A stretch of DNA of 64,000 nucleotides, taken from NCBI RefSeq assembly GCF_016801865.2, contig NC_068937.1, positions 124,159,225 to 124,223,224 on the forward strand, in the 5' to 3' direction. Below the pieces are notes generated by a model that saw nothing but the letters and a program-made list of their open reading frames with translations, ran no database searches and was not told where the DNA came from. How positions within the stretch are numbered: position 1 is the first letter of the stretch; each line of letters starts with the position of its first letter. This stretch comes from Culex pipiens pallens. Lineage: Eukaryota; Arthropoda; Insecta; Diptera; Culicidae. Positions 33,211 to 44,879 of the stretch are shown here, piece after piece. Position numbers and translations under genes: made by a program.

Positions 33211-34016
33211 ACACAAATTCACAAAATTTCACGGTTTGCAGCAGCAACAAAACACAGCCTACAAAAATTGTGAGCAACATTGTAATGAAAGTAGTGTAGT
33301 CGTCTCAACAGTCAAGGACCTCGCAAGTCGGACAAGGTAAAGAGGAAACCTTTTCCCTCCACCCGAAAAAAAGGAAATCCCTCCTTTTTTCGGTGCCAAC
33401 AACCATCACACAAAAGCTAAACAGAACTGGGTGGTGAGACGGGGAAAAAAGTACAAACATAAACTGCGAATTGCTGCTGCTTTACCCCCCCCCCCCCCCC
33501 TCCGAAGCCGGCTTAGTCGCTCCTACCAAGGTGGAAAGGACGACGACGGTGGCACTACATTGTGCAGTGAAACACAAAATGCATAACAATAAACAAATAT
33601 TATGACTGCTGCTGGTGTTTGCCGCTGTAGCAAGTCGAGTCGAGGACGGAATGCAAAGCCGGCTTTTCCTCGAGGAAAATATGGAAAGCTCGCCGAAGGA
33701 CGAAAAAAGGAAACGCTTTTTATTGCGCTACCAGTTTTGTACAGCAAAATATTCACACACGTGTTTTATTTCCGACGAATAATTTACAGCTCAATTTACC
33801 AGATTACTTATGAGTGTGCCGCTGATCTGGCGCTGGATGCGCACATGTAAACGTACGAGTTGCCGGTTTTTTAAAGGTGCTTTTTGGCAGGATGATAATT
33901 TATACGACGTGTTATTACAATTTACAATTTGTTTTAAAATGTTGCTGGAAATGAATCGGAGCTTTGTTTGTTCAACTCGTTAGAATTTGTACCAGAGTAC
34001 ATGTGCATTTGGGATT
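33211..34016. other. Unassigned sequence with C run
   Basis: A C homopolymer at 33486-33500 is the main landmark. Short frames on both strands at 33523-33850 overlap and are not supported. No repeat or gene recognised. Confidence 0.4.
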
Positions 34017-35777
34017 CCCGAGCAGACGGAAATAACTTGGGAAGGTCAGTTTTTGATATTGTGAGGAGATCGAAATATGTTATTCGGATGATCGGATTAG
34101 TTGTTAAAATAACAAAAATCAATAACAAAGATTTGTTCGAAGAATAACTTAAACTGTTATTATGTTGTTATTGCAATAACAAACCAATAACACAGAAGGA
34201 ATCATGAAGGAATAACAAGATTTGTTATTTTGTGCGGAGAGGTGGAGCAGCATAATAACAAAAAATGTTATTGAACTGGTATGTCTCCATAACAAAAAAA
34301 GTTATTGTTTTGGTTTATTTGTAATTTGCAAATAAACCTGCAGTTGCCATAACTCCTTTGTACTTGTCAGGGCTGCAGAGTCAGGTACCTCCAAGCGACT
34401 TTGAATCCATACTTTGAAGACAACTCCGACTCTGGGTGCAGGATATGACGTCAACGACGACTTCAGCTCTCCAAAAATACCCGACTTCACAGATTCCGAC
34501 TCCAAGTAAAAGTTGCTGAAAATTTGCTGAATCCGATGCAGTCTCCGAGGTCTCACTCAAGCTCGAGCTTCAACGTCAGCTCCGACTTCCTGGCTCTGTG
34601 AAAATAATAACAGTTTTTGTTATTCACACTTCAAAAATTCTCATTAAATAAATCAATTCCGTTAGGGAATAAAACAAAAATTAAAAAAAAATGAACTCTC
34701 AAAAGTTAATTTTATCGGATTAATTTTAGCTTGAAACCCCATTTCATGGTGAAATAAATGACCCCGATAAAATTGGTCAAAATTATTTCATAGTTGTAGC
34801 CAATTATAGTAAAATCCCTTAGGGGGTATATCAAATAATTAAAAAAAATCAACTTTCAAAATTTCAACTTTTCAGAATAATTTTAGCTTAAGGACCCCAT
34901 TTTATGGCCAAAATAATAACCCCGACGAAATTGGTCAAAATTATCCCATAGTTCTAGCCAATTTTAGCAAAGTCCCTTAGGGGGTATATCAAATAATTAA
35001 AAAAATCAACTTTCAAAATTTCAACTTTTCAGAATAATTTTAGCTTAAGGACCCCATTTCATGGCCAAAATAATGACCCCGACGAAATTGGTCAAAATTA
35101 TCCCATAGTTCTAGCCAATTTTAGCAAAGTCCCTTAGGGGGTATATCAAATAATTAAAAAAATCAACTTTCAAAATTTCAACTTTTTAAAATAATTTTAG
35201 CTTAAGGACCCCATTTCATGGCCAAAATAATGACCCTGACGAAATTGGTCAAAATTATCCCATAGTTCTAGCCAATTTTAGCAAAGTCCCTTAGGGGGTA
35301 TATCAAATAATTAAAAAAATCAGCTTTCAAAATTTCAACTTTTTAGAATAATTTTAGCTTAAGGACCCCATTTCATGGCCAAAATAATGACCCCGACGAA
35401 ATTAGACAAAATTAACCCAAAGATTTAAACATATTTAACAAAAGAAAAAATAATAACATATTGTGTTATGGACACTTAGAAACTTTTCCATTTATGCGAT
35501 TTATGGTAATTTTATTTCTAAGTCAGTATACCGAACGAATACCAAATTTTGTTATTAGGAGAGTTTTTGAAATGTATAACATTTCCTCTTATTAGCGTGT
35601 TATTAAACATTTTCAATATAATATCACTTCAATACCAAATTTTGTTATTTTATCAGAAACTGTTATTATTTTTTCTTCTTGAAGTTGAACTTCAGGATAA
35701 AATAATAACACTTTTTGTTATTTTAACAGGATTTGTTATTGAAATATTATTAACTTTGTTATTATCGTCTGCCCGGG
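34017..35777. mobile_element. CCCGAGCAGACGG-terminal element, AATAAC motif type (1.76 kb)
   Basis: Begins CCCGAGCAGACGGAAATAAC and ends with the inverse TTATTATCGTCTGCCCGGG. TT flanks both sides. It is collinear with 27723-29020 but longer by one to two tandem units and by a segment at 34215-34500. The phrase ACGAAATTGGTCAAAATTA recurs at a 157-base spacing (34924, 35081, 35238, 35395). Many AATAAC...GTTATT palindromes. No transposase. Confidence 0.87.
34766..35420. repeat. Tandem units, 157-bp period
   Basis: Units are marked by CCCGACGAAATTGGTC at 34922, 35079, 35236 and 35393, with a diverged first unit at 34764. Each contains CATAGTTCTAGCCAATTTTA, CCCTTAGGGGGTATATCAAA and AGCTTAAGGACCCCATTTCA. 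The CTTAGGGGGTATATC phrase is close to TTTAGGGGGTATATCAAAAA of the 226-bp units at 8721-9876, so the two arrays probably share ancestry. Confidence 0.88.
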
Positions 35778-35812
35778 TTGTTCGTTGTCAAATTCAATCA
35801 TAGAGGTTTTTT

Positions 35813-36258
35813 CCCGAGCAGACGGAAATAACGGGGGAGTAACATTTTTGATATTTGAAAATACAAGTCAAAAAACATTTTATGTTATTTATAACAAGAT
35901 TTGTTTTTCGTCATTATGATTTTTTTTTGTTATTGGGTTGTTATTTTAAAAACCGACAAATAACCTTTTTAATGATTTTTCGAACAAATTTTGTTATTAT
36001 TTTTTTTATTTTAACAACTAATCTGATCATCTCAATAACAGTTGGAGATATTCTCCCATAACAAAAAATGTTATCACAAAGTTGTTTTAGCTTTCAACCA
36101 ATATCAGACCAATAACAAATTTTGTTATGATAACATAAACTGTTATTAAACCCTTATGCAAAAATGGATTTATCAAGAAGATTCCATAACACTTTCTGTT
36201 ATTTTAACAGTATTTGTTATTGAAATGGCATAAATTTTGTTATTACCGTCTGCCCGGG
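35813..36258. mobile_element. CCCGAGCAGACGG-terminal element, short form (446 bp)
   Basis: Begins CCCGAGCAGACGGAAATAAC and ends TTATTACCGTCTGCCCGGG. It lacks the tandem unit array and consists almost entirely of AATAAC/GTTATT motif pairs such as AATAACAAATTTTGTTAT (36111). It lies only 35 bases from the end of the 34017 element. The nearest relative is the 394-bp element at 57739. Confidence 0.85.
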
Positions 36259-36513
36259 TATTCTTAAATTTATTTAATTTCACATTCAATTATAATATTT
36301 AACAGAATATTGTCAATTTTGCCAAGCTACACAAAGAAATGTTTTTGGATACATGCCTCAAATCAGAAAAAAAAACATATTTAAATTACTGGAAATGCAT
36401 TTTTCAAAGACTAATGCCTTTTATGAGCTTGAAAAAGCATGGATTTTTTGCAAAAGTCATCATTTAAAAATAAATGAAACGAATTCAGAAAAAATAAAAT
36501 AAATCATTATTAA

Positions 36514-37504
36514 CCTTCCTGGGGTGTTAAAGGTGTTAAGGGGTCTATATGACCCCGGAATTGAAAACGCTGGCAAAAATCCATTTTGCAACCGATTTTC
36601 GTTCTTTTGGACGCAAATGAAAGGTATGGATGTCTAGAAAGGCACCTGTGCTATGTGGACCCGATTTGGCCACTTTGGTTCCTGGGAATCGATTCCAAAG
36701 GAACAAATTTTCCAGCAAACCGGCTCTCCGGAGTTTTATTATATTTAGCTATGGATTAATGCATAATAAACTATATATAACATCTAAAAATACGAGTCAT
36801 ACGTCCCGGAACAGGTTGCATGCCATTTGGATCATATCTGGCCACTCCGGAACCGGTTCCGGATACCCTGGAAGTGGCCAAATGGCTATTTTGGTAAAAG
36901 CCTATCGTGCGACATATCAAACTTCATGGAATTACAAGCCATGCACACTGGAACCAGCAAAAAGCCAATTGGACCATATCTGGCCACTCCGGAACCGGTT
37001 CCGGATACCCTGGAAGTGGCCAAATGGCTATTTTGGTAAAAGCCTATCGTGCGACATATCAAACTTCATGGAATTACAAGCCATGCACACTGGAACCAGC
37101 AAAAAGCCAACTGGACCATGTCTGGCCAGGAAGTTTGATATGTCGCTCGATAGGCTTTCACCAAAATATTCATTTGGCCACTTCCAGGGTATTCGGAACC
37201 GGTTTCGGAGTGGCCAGATATGGTCCAATTGGCTTTTTGCTGGTTCCAGTGTGCATGGCTTGTAATTCCATGAAGTTTGATATGTCGCACGATAGGCTTT
37301 TACCAAAATAGCCATTTGGCCACTTCCATGGTATTCGGAACCGGTTCCGGAGTGGCCAGATATGGTCCATTAGTCTTTTTGCTGGTTCCAGTGAGCATGG
37401 CTTGTAATTCCATGAAGTTTGATATGTCGCACGATAGGTTTTTACCAAAATAGCCATTTGGCCACTTTAGTCTGGGTCATATAGACCCTAACACCTTAGG
37501 AAGG
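36514..37504. mobile_element. 991-bp TTAA-flanked element with head-to-head 142-bp units
   Basis: TTAA lies at 36510-36513 and 37505-37508. The ends CCTTCCTGGGGTGTTA and the inverse of CCTTCCTAAGGTGTTAGGGT match apart from a local duplication, and both are followed by GGTCTATATGACCC-type palindromes. Inside, two direct 142-bp units (landmark TGGCCACTCCGGAACCGG at 36839 and 36981) are followed from about 37130 by the same unit in inverse orientation two to three times. Open frames of up to 211 codons arise from this repetition. TTAA ends suggest the piggyBac superfamily. Confidence 0.83.
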
Positions 37505-37721
37505 TTAAAAGAAAACTTAATTTTCCAACGAAAAGTTATCAACAGCAAAAAAAAAATCAATACTTAATTTCTGCAAAATTATCCATGATTTCGTCCATTT
37601 TGTAAATTTATTTTTAAAAGCTTTGCAAGTTTGTTTTTTTTTCATTTTTGGAGTTTGCAAACCCAACTTTCAAAACTTTAATGCAAAAAGTATCACAAAA
37701 CTTTTGAAACATTATAACAGC

Positions 37722-38680
37722 CAATGCTGTTAATCGTTGAATCAACGTCATCGATGTCGATGATCGTTGATTTAAACGTAATCGTAATCGCAGCCATCGT
37801 TGATTTAATCGTCAACGTCAACGGACTCGTTGATTTAAACGGCGTTGATCAACGCGTTGATTATCGATAATCAACGAGTTGATCAACGGCGTTCTTTTAT
37901 AGTTTTGTAGAGTTTTATGAGGAAAGAACGATTTTTTCATAAATGTTTTGATTGAGAAACATTCTCTAATTGATGTGGCATGGTTGTTCGGGTATCCGGG
38001 TGTACCAAGAGGACCGAAGTGACCGGTTTTTAAACGTAATTTAAGCCCTAGCTAATTGCTGGTCACTTCCATCTCCACTTTGGTTCCCAAGTCCAACCAG
38101 GATTTTCTTATGTAAATGACACCGAGAACGGACAATGGGGAACCGAGATATTGTCGGATTTTCACCGGAATTATTGTTCCGGCGGGTTCAGTAAGAGTCT
38201 CGCGTGGCTAAATATCGACACAATTTGTTTTTCTATGATACAATACTGAATTGACCACATGACCCATGTTCCAGAACCCAGATTAAGATTGGCCAAGATG
38301 TCAAACTTCGTGACAGACCGGAGTAGCCTACTGTTATTGATCAATAAGTAAACAAAATATTTATGACCTACTGCGATTGTTTTTCGACACCACGCGAAAG
38401 ATTTATCTCTTAGGATTCGATCGAAACTCATTGAACACACACAGTAGGCTACTCCGGTCTGTCACGAAGTTTGACAAAACTCTACAAAACTATAAAAGAA
38501 CGCCGTTGATCAACTCGTTGATTATCGATAATCAACGCGTTGATCAACGCCGTTTAAATCAACGAGTCCGTTGACGTTGACGATTAAATCAACGATGGCT
38601 GCGATTACGATTACGTTTAAATCAACGATCATCGACATCGATGATATAAACGCCGTTGATTTCAACGATTAACAGCATTG
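37722..38680. mobile_element. 959-bp foldback with 8-bp target duplication (hAT-like)
   Basis: Arms of about 195-200 bases (37722-37916 and 38478-38680) begin CAATGCTGTTAATCGTTGAA. ATAACAGC flanks both ends (37714-37721 and 38681-38688), an 8-bp duplication as made by hAT transposases. Arms are full of small palindromes such as TTGATTATCGATAATCAA. A perfect 35-base inverted pair (38299-38333 and 38442-38476) lies inside the loop, making a nested hairpin next to the right arm. No transposase is encoded. Confidence 0.85.
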
Positions 38681-38688
38681 ATAACAGC

Positions 38689-39210
38689 TATGATTTGAAA
38701 AATATACATGAAAACAAAGAATGTCCAATCTGTGGTCCAAAAATACAAAATTTGCTAAAAAAAATCTAAAAAAGCCTTTTTTTAATCTTTAGGATTTTTT
38801 TTAGAATTATTCGCTATTTTTGATAAGCCCTTTAGAATAACCAGTTGTGTCCATAGACAGCTAAACATTATCAAAACACAGCCGAAAGGACTTCCAAATC
38901 TGTATCAAGTTGAATTGTAATAAATTGTGAATGGATTTATTACTGAATAAAAACTGAGTTGGAGTGAATTGATCCCCTGATTTTTTGGGGAAACTTTAAA
39001 TAAAATTTGCAATGGTTTAAGTCTTTATTTTTGTACAACAATATTTCAGTGGAATACAATTACACCTTTGTAAAACGTTTCGTCCAAACAAATTTTTATA
39101 CAACTTTCACAGCTGGCCCTAAAAAAATGGCATCTTGTATCATGTATATTTTATCTGTATCTGGAGAAATTAAGAGGCAGTATTTGTAGATTCTGCTCGG
39201 TTTGTTCTAG
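38689..39210. other. Unassigned AT-rich sequence
   Basis: No gene, element ends or repeats recognised. A 60-codon frame at 39007-39189 lacks any supporting signal. Confidence 0.4.
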
Positions 39211-40733
39211 AGGTCGTATCGAGTTGCTCCGATTTGGATGAAACTTTCAGCGTTTGTTTGCCTATGCATGAGATGAAAAAACGAAACTATTGGCACTACG
39301 CCCCCCGGGGCATGGCCTTCCTCTAACGTGGGATTTCTGCTCCAGCGCCTCTGACGAGACAGGAGAAACCGGGACCGACGTTTTACTTCACCATCCGATA
39401 GAAGCTCAGTGGATAAGGCGAGAATCGAACCCGCGTCTCATAGCATCATCGGGATGAGATGAACTCATGCCAAATATGAGCCCTCTACGACAAAGGGAAG
39501 TGGGGTAAAACGGGCATTAAAATTTGAGGTCCAAAACACATGAAAATTCTTAAAATTGCTCGCATTTCCGTAAAACTTCATCAATTCCAACTCTCTTAGA
39601 TGCATTCGAAAGGTCTTTTGAAGCCCTTCAAAATGTGCTATAGACATCCAGGATAGGTTTGACTTTTTCTCATAGCTTTTGCAAATTACTGTTAAAAATT
39701 GATTTTTTTAAAACCTTAATAACTTTTGGCAACAGCCTCCAACACCCATACTCCCATAGGTCAAAATTTAGGGAATTTCATGGACTATAAGCCTACGGTA
39801 TTAACTTTTTGGCCAATCGCAGTTTTTCTCATAGTTTTTCGATTTTTCTAGAACAAACATTTTACAACGTTAGTTTTTGCTCTGTAGGCCTCCATAGCGG
39901 CACTTTTTGGTCTCAATTTTGACATATTCGGAATCCTCAGAAAATTTTACATTAGATTGAGGTGTTGGAATTTTGAATTTGATTGGAAAAAATGCCATTT
40001 AGAATTAATTAAAATATTATTTAGAATTTTGTCGGATTAGGGGTAAAAAAGTTTTCGCCTACTTGATACAGCATTTGACGTATTGATCATAGGGTAAATA
40101 AGATCTATTTCTTTTTTCAAAAATGTTTTATTTAATTATTTTTTAAATCAAAATTACAACTCCAATACTTCTAACTTACATGAAATTGACCGAGGATTCC
40201 GAATATGACAAAATTGAGACCAAAAAGTGCCGTCTTCTTGGCCTACAGGGCAAAAACTAACGTTGTAAAATGTTTGTTCTAGAAAAATCGAAAAACTATG
40301 AGAAAAACTGCGATTGGCCAAAAAGTTAGTACCGTAGGCTTATAGTCCATGAAATTCCCTAACTTTTGACCTATGGGAGTATGGGTGTTGGAGGCTGTTG
40401 GGAAAAGTTATTAAGGTTTTAAAAAAATCCATTTTTAACAGTAATTTGCAAAAGCTATGAGAAAAAGTCAAACCAATCCTGGATGTCTATAGCACATTTT
40501 GAAGGGCTTCAAAAGACCTTTCGAATGCATCTAAGAGAGTTGGAATTGATGAAGTTTTACGGAAATGCTAGCAATATTATGAATTTTCATGTGTTTTGGA
40601 CCTCAAATTTCAATGCCCGTTCTACCCCACTTCCTTTTGTCGTAGAGGGCTCATATTTGGCATGAGTTCATCTCATGCATAGACAAACAAACGCTGAAAG
40701 TTTCATCCAAATCGGAGCACCTCGATACGACCT
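39211..40733. mobile_element. 1.5-kb foldback, AGGTCGTATCGAG ends, carrying a SINE
   Basis: 39211-39960 (minus the SINE) is the near-exact inverse of about 40150-40733. Shared landmarks are TTTCAGCGTTTGTTTG, ATGAGCCCTCTACGACAAA, TTGAGGTCCAAAACACATGA and GACCAAAAAGTGCCG. The centre (about 39960-40150) is AT-rich and unique. Identical 60-codon frames in both arms are consequences of the palindrome. Ends are AGGTCGTATCGAG; no target duplication is evident. Confidence 0.85.
39278..39453 (-). mobile_element. tRNA-derived SINE, 176 bp
   Basis: ATGAGATGAA flanks both ends (39268-39277 and 39454-39463) and is single in the other arm of the surrounding foldback, so this is a clean insertion. On the minus strand the sequence contains GGGTTCGATTCTC, a good polymerase III B box, near its 5' end, and runs into a T-rich 3' tail. 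The compact GC-rich body contains no frame. It matches my recollection of short tRNA-related SINEs common in culicine mosquitoes, but I cannot confirm a family name. Confidence 0.88.
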
Positions 40734-41416
40734 GTTTCACATCGGTGAAAAACTCGCTCTTAACAATTTCTGATGAAAAATCCAGAACAATTAAGGAAAA
40801 ATATGCACACTTTTATAAATTAGTTAATATTTTAGTTTTTAGAAATGTTTGAAAGGAATAAAACAAACATTTTAAATTCGACCCAGCAAGTGCAAAACTA
40901 AATTGGCAGTAATGTTAATGTATTTAAAAAATCGCTCTGAAAAATTTGAAAAAAGATATAAAAAGATTTTTTCATTGTTTAATGCAAAATCAAATTTGAA
41001 ATCAAAAAGTATTTTACAGGAATGGTGATAAAGAACACCGTGTTCTAGGTGGATCAATAAAAAGTTTGATTTTTTTAAATTATTAAAACTTTTATTTTAT
41101 TTTTTCAGCAGTGATCATGGTTAAAAGTTCAGAAAAATTGAGTAAGAATCTTTAAAGACTGGACCTTTAGTTGTCAAAAAACAGCCACCAAAAGAAAAAG
41201 AAAGAGAAATAATGCGGTTTTTGGTTATCAGCCGAAAAGCACTAAATTTTCAAATGCTCGCAACCCTTCGACAAAGTTGTAAGGAATTGAATGTACTACA
41301 AGATTCCTTAATTCTGCCTAAGTAATCAAGCCAGGGGGTGTCACCCAGGTTGTTCCAAAATTTTCCATTTTTCTTGTCATACATTCACAAATCACAAGAA
41401 CACTTTTTGAAAATTG
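40734..41416. other. Unassigned AT-rich sequence
   Basis: No recognised gene or repeat. 40940-41050 (TTTTTTCATTGTTTAATGCA and following) resembles the loop side of family A arms only loosely. Confidence 0.35.
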
Positions 41417-41420
41417 TATA

Positions 41421-42771
41421 GGGTAATTCTCTACCAACTCACACGAAATCGGGAAAAGTTGCCCCGACCCCTCTTCGATTTGCGTGAAACTTTGTCCTAA
41501 GGGGTAACTTTTGTCCCTGATCACGAATCCGAGGTCCGTTTTTTGATATCTCGTGACGGAGGGGCGGTACGACCCCTTCCATTTTTGAACATGCGAAAAA
41601 AGAGGTGTTTTTCAATAATTTGCAGCCTGAAACGGTGATGAGATAGAAATTTGGTGTCAAAGGGACTTTTATTTAAAATTAGACGCCCGATTTGATGGCG
41701 TACTCAGAATTCCGAAAAAACGTATTTTTCATCGAAAAAAACACTAAAAAAGTTTTAAAAATTCTCCCATTTTCCGTTACTCGACTGTAAAAAATTTTGG
41801 AACATGTCATTTTATGGGAAATTTAATGTACTTTTCGAATCTACATTGTCCCAGAAGGGTCATTTTTTCATTTAGAACAAATTTTTTCATTTTAAAATTT
41901 CGTGTTTTTTCTAACTTTGCAGGGTTATTTTTTAGAGTGTAACAATGTTCTACAAAGTTGTAGAACAGACAATTACAAAAATTTTGATATATAGACATAA
42001 GGGGTTTGCTCATAAACATCACAAGTTATCGCGATTTTACGAAAAAAAGTTTTGAAAAAGTTACTTTTTGCGTTTCTCTTTGTTTCGTCGTCCGTGTCTG
42101 TCGCGGGTGACCAAGAACGGCCATGATCGATGACGACCAACTTTTTCAAAACTTTTTTTCGTAAAATCGTGATAACTTGTGATGTTTATAAGCAAACCCC
42201 TGATGTATATATATCAAAATTTTTGTAATTGTCTGCTCTACAACTTTGTAGAACATTGTTACACTCTAAAAAATAACCCTGCAAAGTTAGAAAAAACACG
42301 AAATTTTAAAATGAAAAATTTTGTTCTAAATGAAAAAATGACCCTTCTGGGACAATGTAGATTCGAAAAGTACATTAAATTTCCCATAAAATGACATGTT
42401 CCAAAATTTTTTACAGTCGAGTAACGGAAAATGGGAGAATTTTTAAAACTTTTTTAGTGTTTTTTTCGATGAAAAATACGTTTATTCGGAATTCTGAGTA
42501 CGCCATCAAATCGGGCGTCTAATTTTACATAAAAGTCCCTTTGACACCAAATTTCTATCTCATCACCGTTTCAGGCTGCAAATTATTGAAAAACACCTCT
42601 TTTTTCGCATGTGCAAAAATGGAAGGGGTCGTACCGCCCCTCCGTCACGAGATATCAAAAAACGGACCTCGGATTCGTGATCAGGGACAAAAGTTACCCC
42701 TTAGGACAAAGTTTCACACAAATCGAAGAGGGGTCGGGGCAACTGCTGTGTGAGTTGGCGGAGAATTACCC
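41421..42771. mobile_element. Complete foldback family B element, 1351 bp
   Basis: Ends GGGTAATTCTCTACCAACTC (41421) and the inverse of GGGTAATTCTCCGCCAACTC (ending 42771); TATA flanks both sides. Arms of about 620 bases pair closely: for example 41461-41700 with 42490-42735 and 41761-42055 with 42130-42440. The centre holds GTTTCGTCGTCCGTGTCTGT and GGCCATGATCGATGACGACC. No transposase. It is the reference copy for the fragments at 640, 7150 and 16789. Confidence 0.92.
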
Positions 42772-42775
42772 TATA

Positions 42776-44879
42776 CGAACTTACATAAACATACAGTGAA
42801 TCCCAATGGTAATCCCCATAAATCGACTGACGTTTCGAAAATTGCAAAACCCATTCGATTCACCCCGTTTGAATGTCTGCATCACTCACTCCAAAAACAT
42901 TTTAAAATTCCAACGTTGAAATAACTCGTTGAAGATGAGCTCTGAAATAACAAACCGCTACCGATTGGGGTGAATTGGCAATTGTCTTTTACTCGAAAAA
43001 TCAAAATTTCGAGGTCTTTCTAATTTTTTTTCAATTTCAGTAAATATTACTTCTTGTCCAACAGTTGACCAAATTACCCCACCACTACTTCGCACCCTAT
43101 TTTTACGCACTTTGGCGCGGCGACAAGAACGCACCGCGCTTGGCCCCTTCTTCGTTTGGGGTTAGAGAGATATTTTTAAAAACTCAGCAAAGTTTGTTGC
43201 TCGTCAGCCAGAATTTTCCGATCTTCCGACAGGTTTCTGCCGCCCGTGTACGAGAGAAAAGCAAAAAAAAATATACCGAGAGGAGAGTGCGTTTTGAGAA
43301 TCAGCATAGCTTACGCATATTTTTTTTTGTTGGTTTGTTCTATTTTTAAATGGGATTTTTTAGTTGTGTAAACTTTGCTAATTGATCCGTAGGTTGACGG
43401 GATGTTTTGTTTTTGCTGTAAATTTCTGCGTTTTCGTCGAGTTTTCTACTATTTTTAACGTTTTAATAAGGAAAGATTTTCAGTTTTCAGCCATTTCATG
43501 GATCGGCTCACAAACCGAATCAAGATTCAGATGAAAAGTTTTATTTAATTTTCCAAACAGCTCGTCCAACTTTCAATCCCTCAAATTCCTCCGCACCTTT
43601 GTCAAACTCGATCAACCAACTCAATCGAAAAGTGAATCTTATTAGGATGATCGAAATAATTGGCAAAGTTTATCTCCCGTTAACTTTTTTTCCGAAAATT
43701 CCTTCCAAACTGGATTCACGTTTCCAGGAGCTGTGCAAAACACAACTTTGTTCCCGATACACCGAGTGAGACAGAGAGATAGTAGTTTTTCATTTTAACT
43801 TACTTTTCCTACCTCTCAACTTGCACAAGCAGCGCAAAATTCCGATAAAATTTCAAAGCGAAAACTTCTACTGATGCCTTCGGGAGGTTCTTCGGGTAAT
43901 TCTTGAGTAACTGTGGCCTCTTCTTCACTCGAAAGAAAAAGGGAGAAAAAAAACCTTCAAACATTGTTATCGAAACCGTCATCTTAATCTTGTCTAACCC
44001 GGACTCGGTGTGTGTGTGGGAGTTAGTGTGTAAGGTCCAGGGGAAAGTCTTTTTTTTTGTTTTTTTTTTCTTAATAACACGCGGAACAACTAACCTAACC
44101 AAGTAAGATGATGTTTTTCGTTTGAACCATTTTTTTCCCTTCTGAAGGAAAAGAAAAGTCAGTACGTATGAAGTTGTCCAAAGAACCAAAAAGTTCAAGA
44201 TATGATAACCTCTCTCAGTTGAGTTGAGTTGAGAAGCGTTCAAAGTTCGTCTTCTAAGCTAACTTTTCTTACTTGGGAAAAGTCACGTGATTTTTACACC
44301 CAAGTCGAACATATTCGCAGCAAATCTCACTGCTAGGTGGATCCGAACCTCACTTTTGTCATTCTTTACGGACTGCTGCATGCGATGCCATTTTGGGCAC
44401 TGCCCACCAGTGAATCGTAAAAAATAACTGGAAACCCAACCCCAACTGTGGGTTGAGGTGCATGTGAGGAGTTGGGTTTCGAGTAGTTGACCTAAGTGTT
44501 TGTTTACGATGAAAAGGATAACAATGGTTGCATTAAAGTTTATGCAACTTTGGCCTCATCAAAAGTCTAAAAGAAAAAAAAACTACTCAAAATTTAAATG
44601 ATAATCTAAAACAATCTTCATTCTGATTTTCGCGAATCAATGATCTCAATGAGGAATTATATTCGGAAATCGATATGCTTGATAATAAATATCTAGAAAT
44701 AAAAACTAATCATTATTCCAGAATAGGTATAATGTCAAAAATTAAATGAAAGCTATAATTTAGGAATTGCAATTGATAAATCGCAGTAAAATCATCAACG
44801 AAAAAACATACGATCTTAAAGTCATGAAACAGCAAATCAGGAAAATTGTGCAACAATAATTTAAAATAAATAATCGAGA
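42776..44879. other. Unassigned, apparently single-copy sequence
   Basis: Frames up to 144 codons (minus strand, 44243-43809) are lysine/phenylalanine-rich readings of A/T runs with no motif and are not supported. No element ends, RNAs or tandem repeats recognised. Confidence 0.4.

Noticed and set aside
36630..37265. 211-codon frame with repeated blocks, plus overlapping frames on both strands
   Set aside because: It is the translation of the 142-bp units of the TTAA element; the same peptide blocks appear on both strands because the units are inverted.
18245..42130. Apparent inversion of the central loop between the two family B foldbacks
   Set aside because: The arms also swap left and right details (CCGCCAACTC against CTACCAACTC), so one element is simply inserted in the opposite direction.
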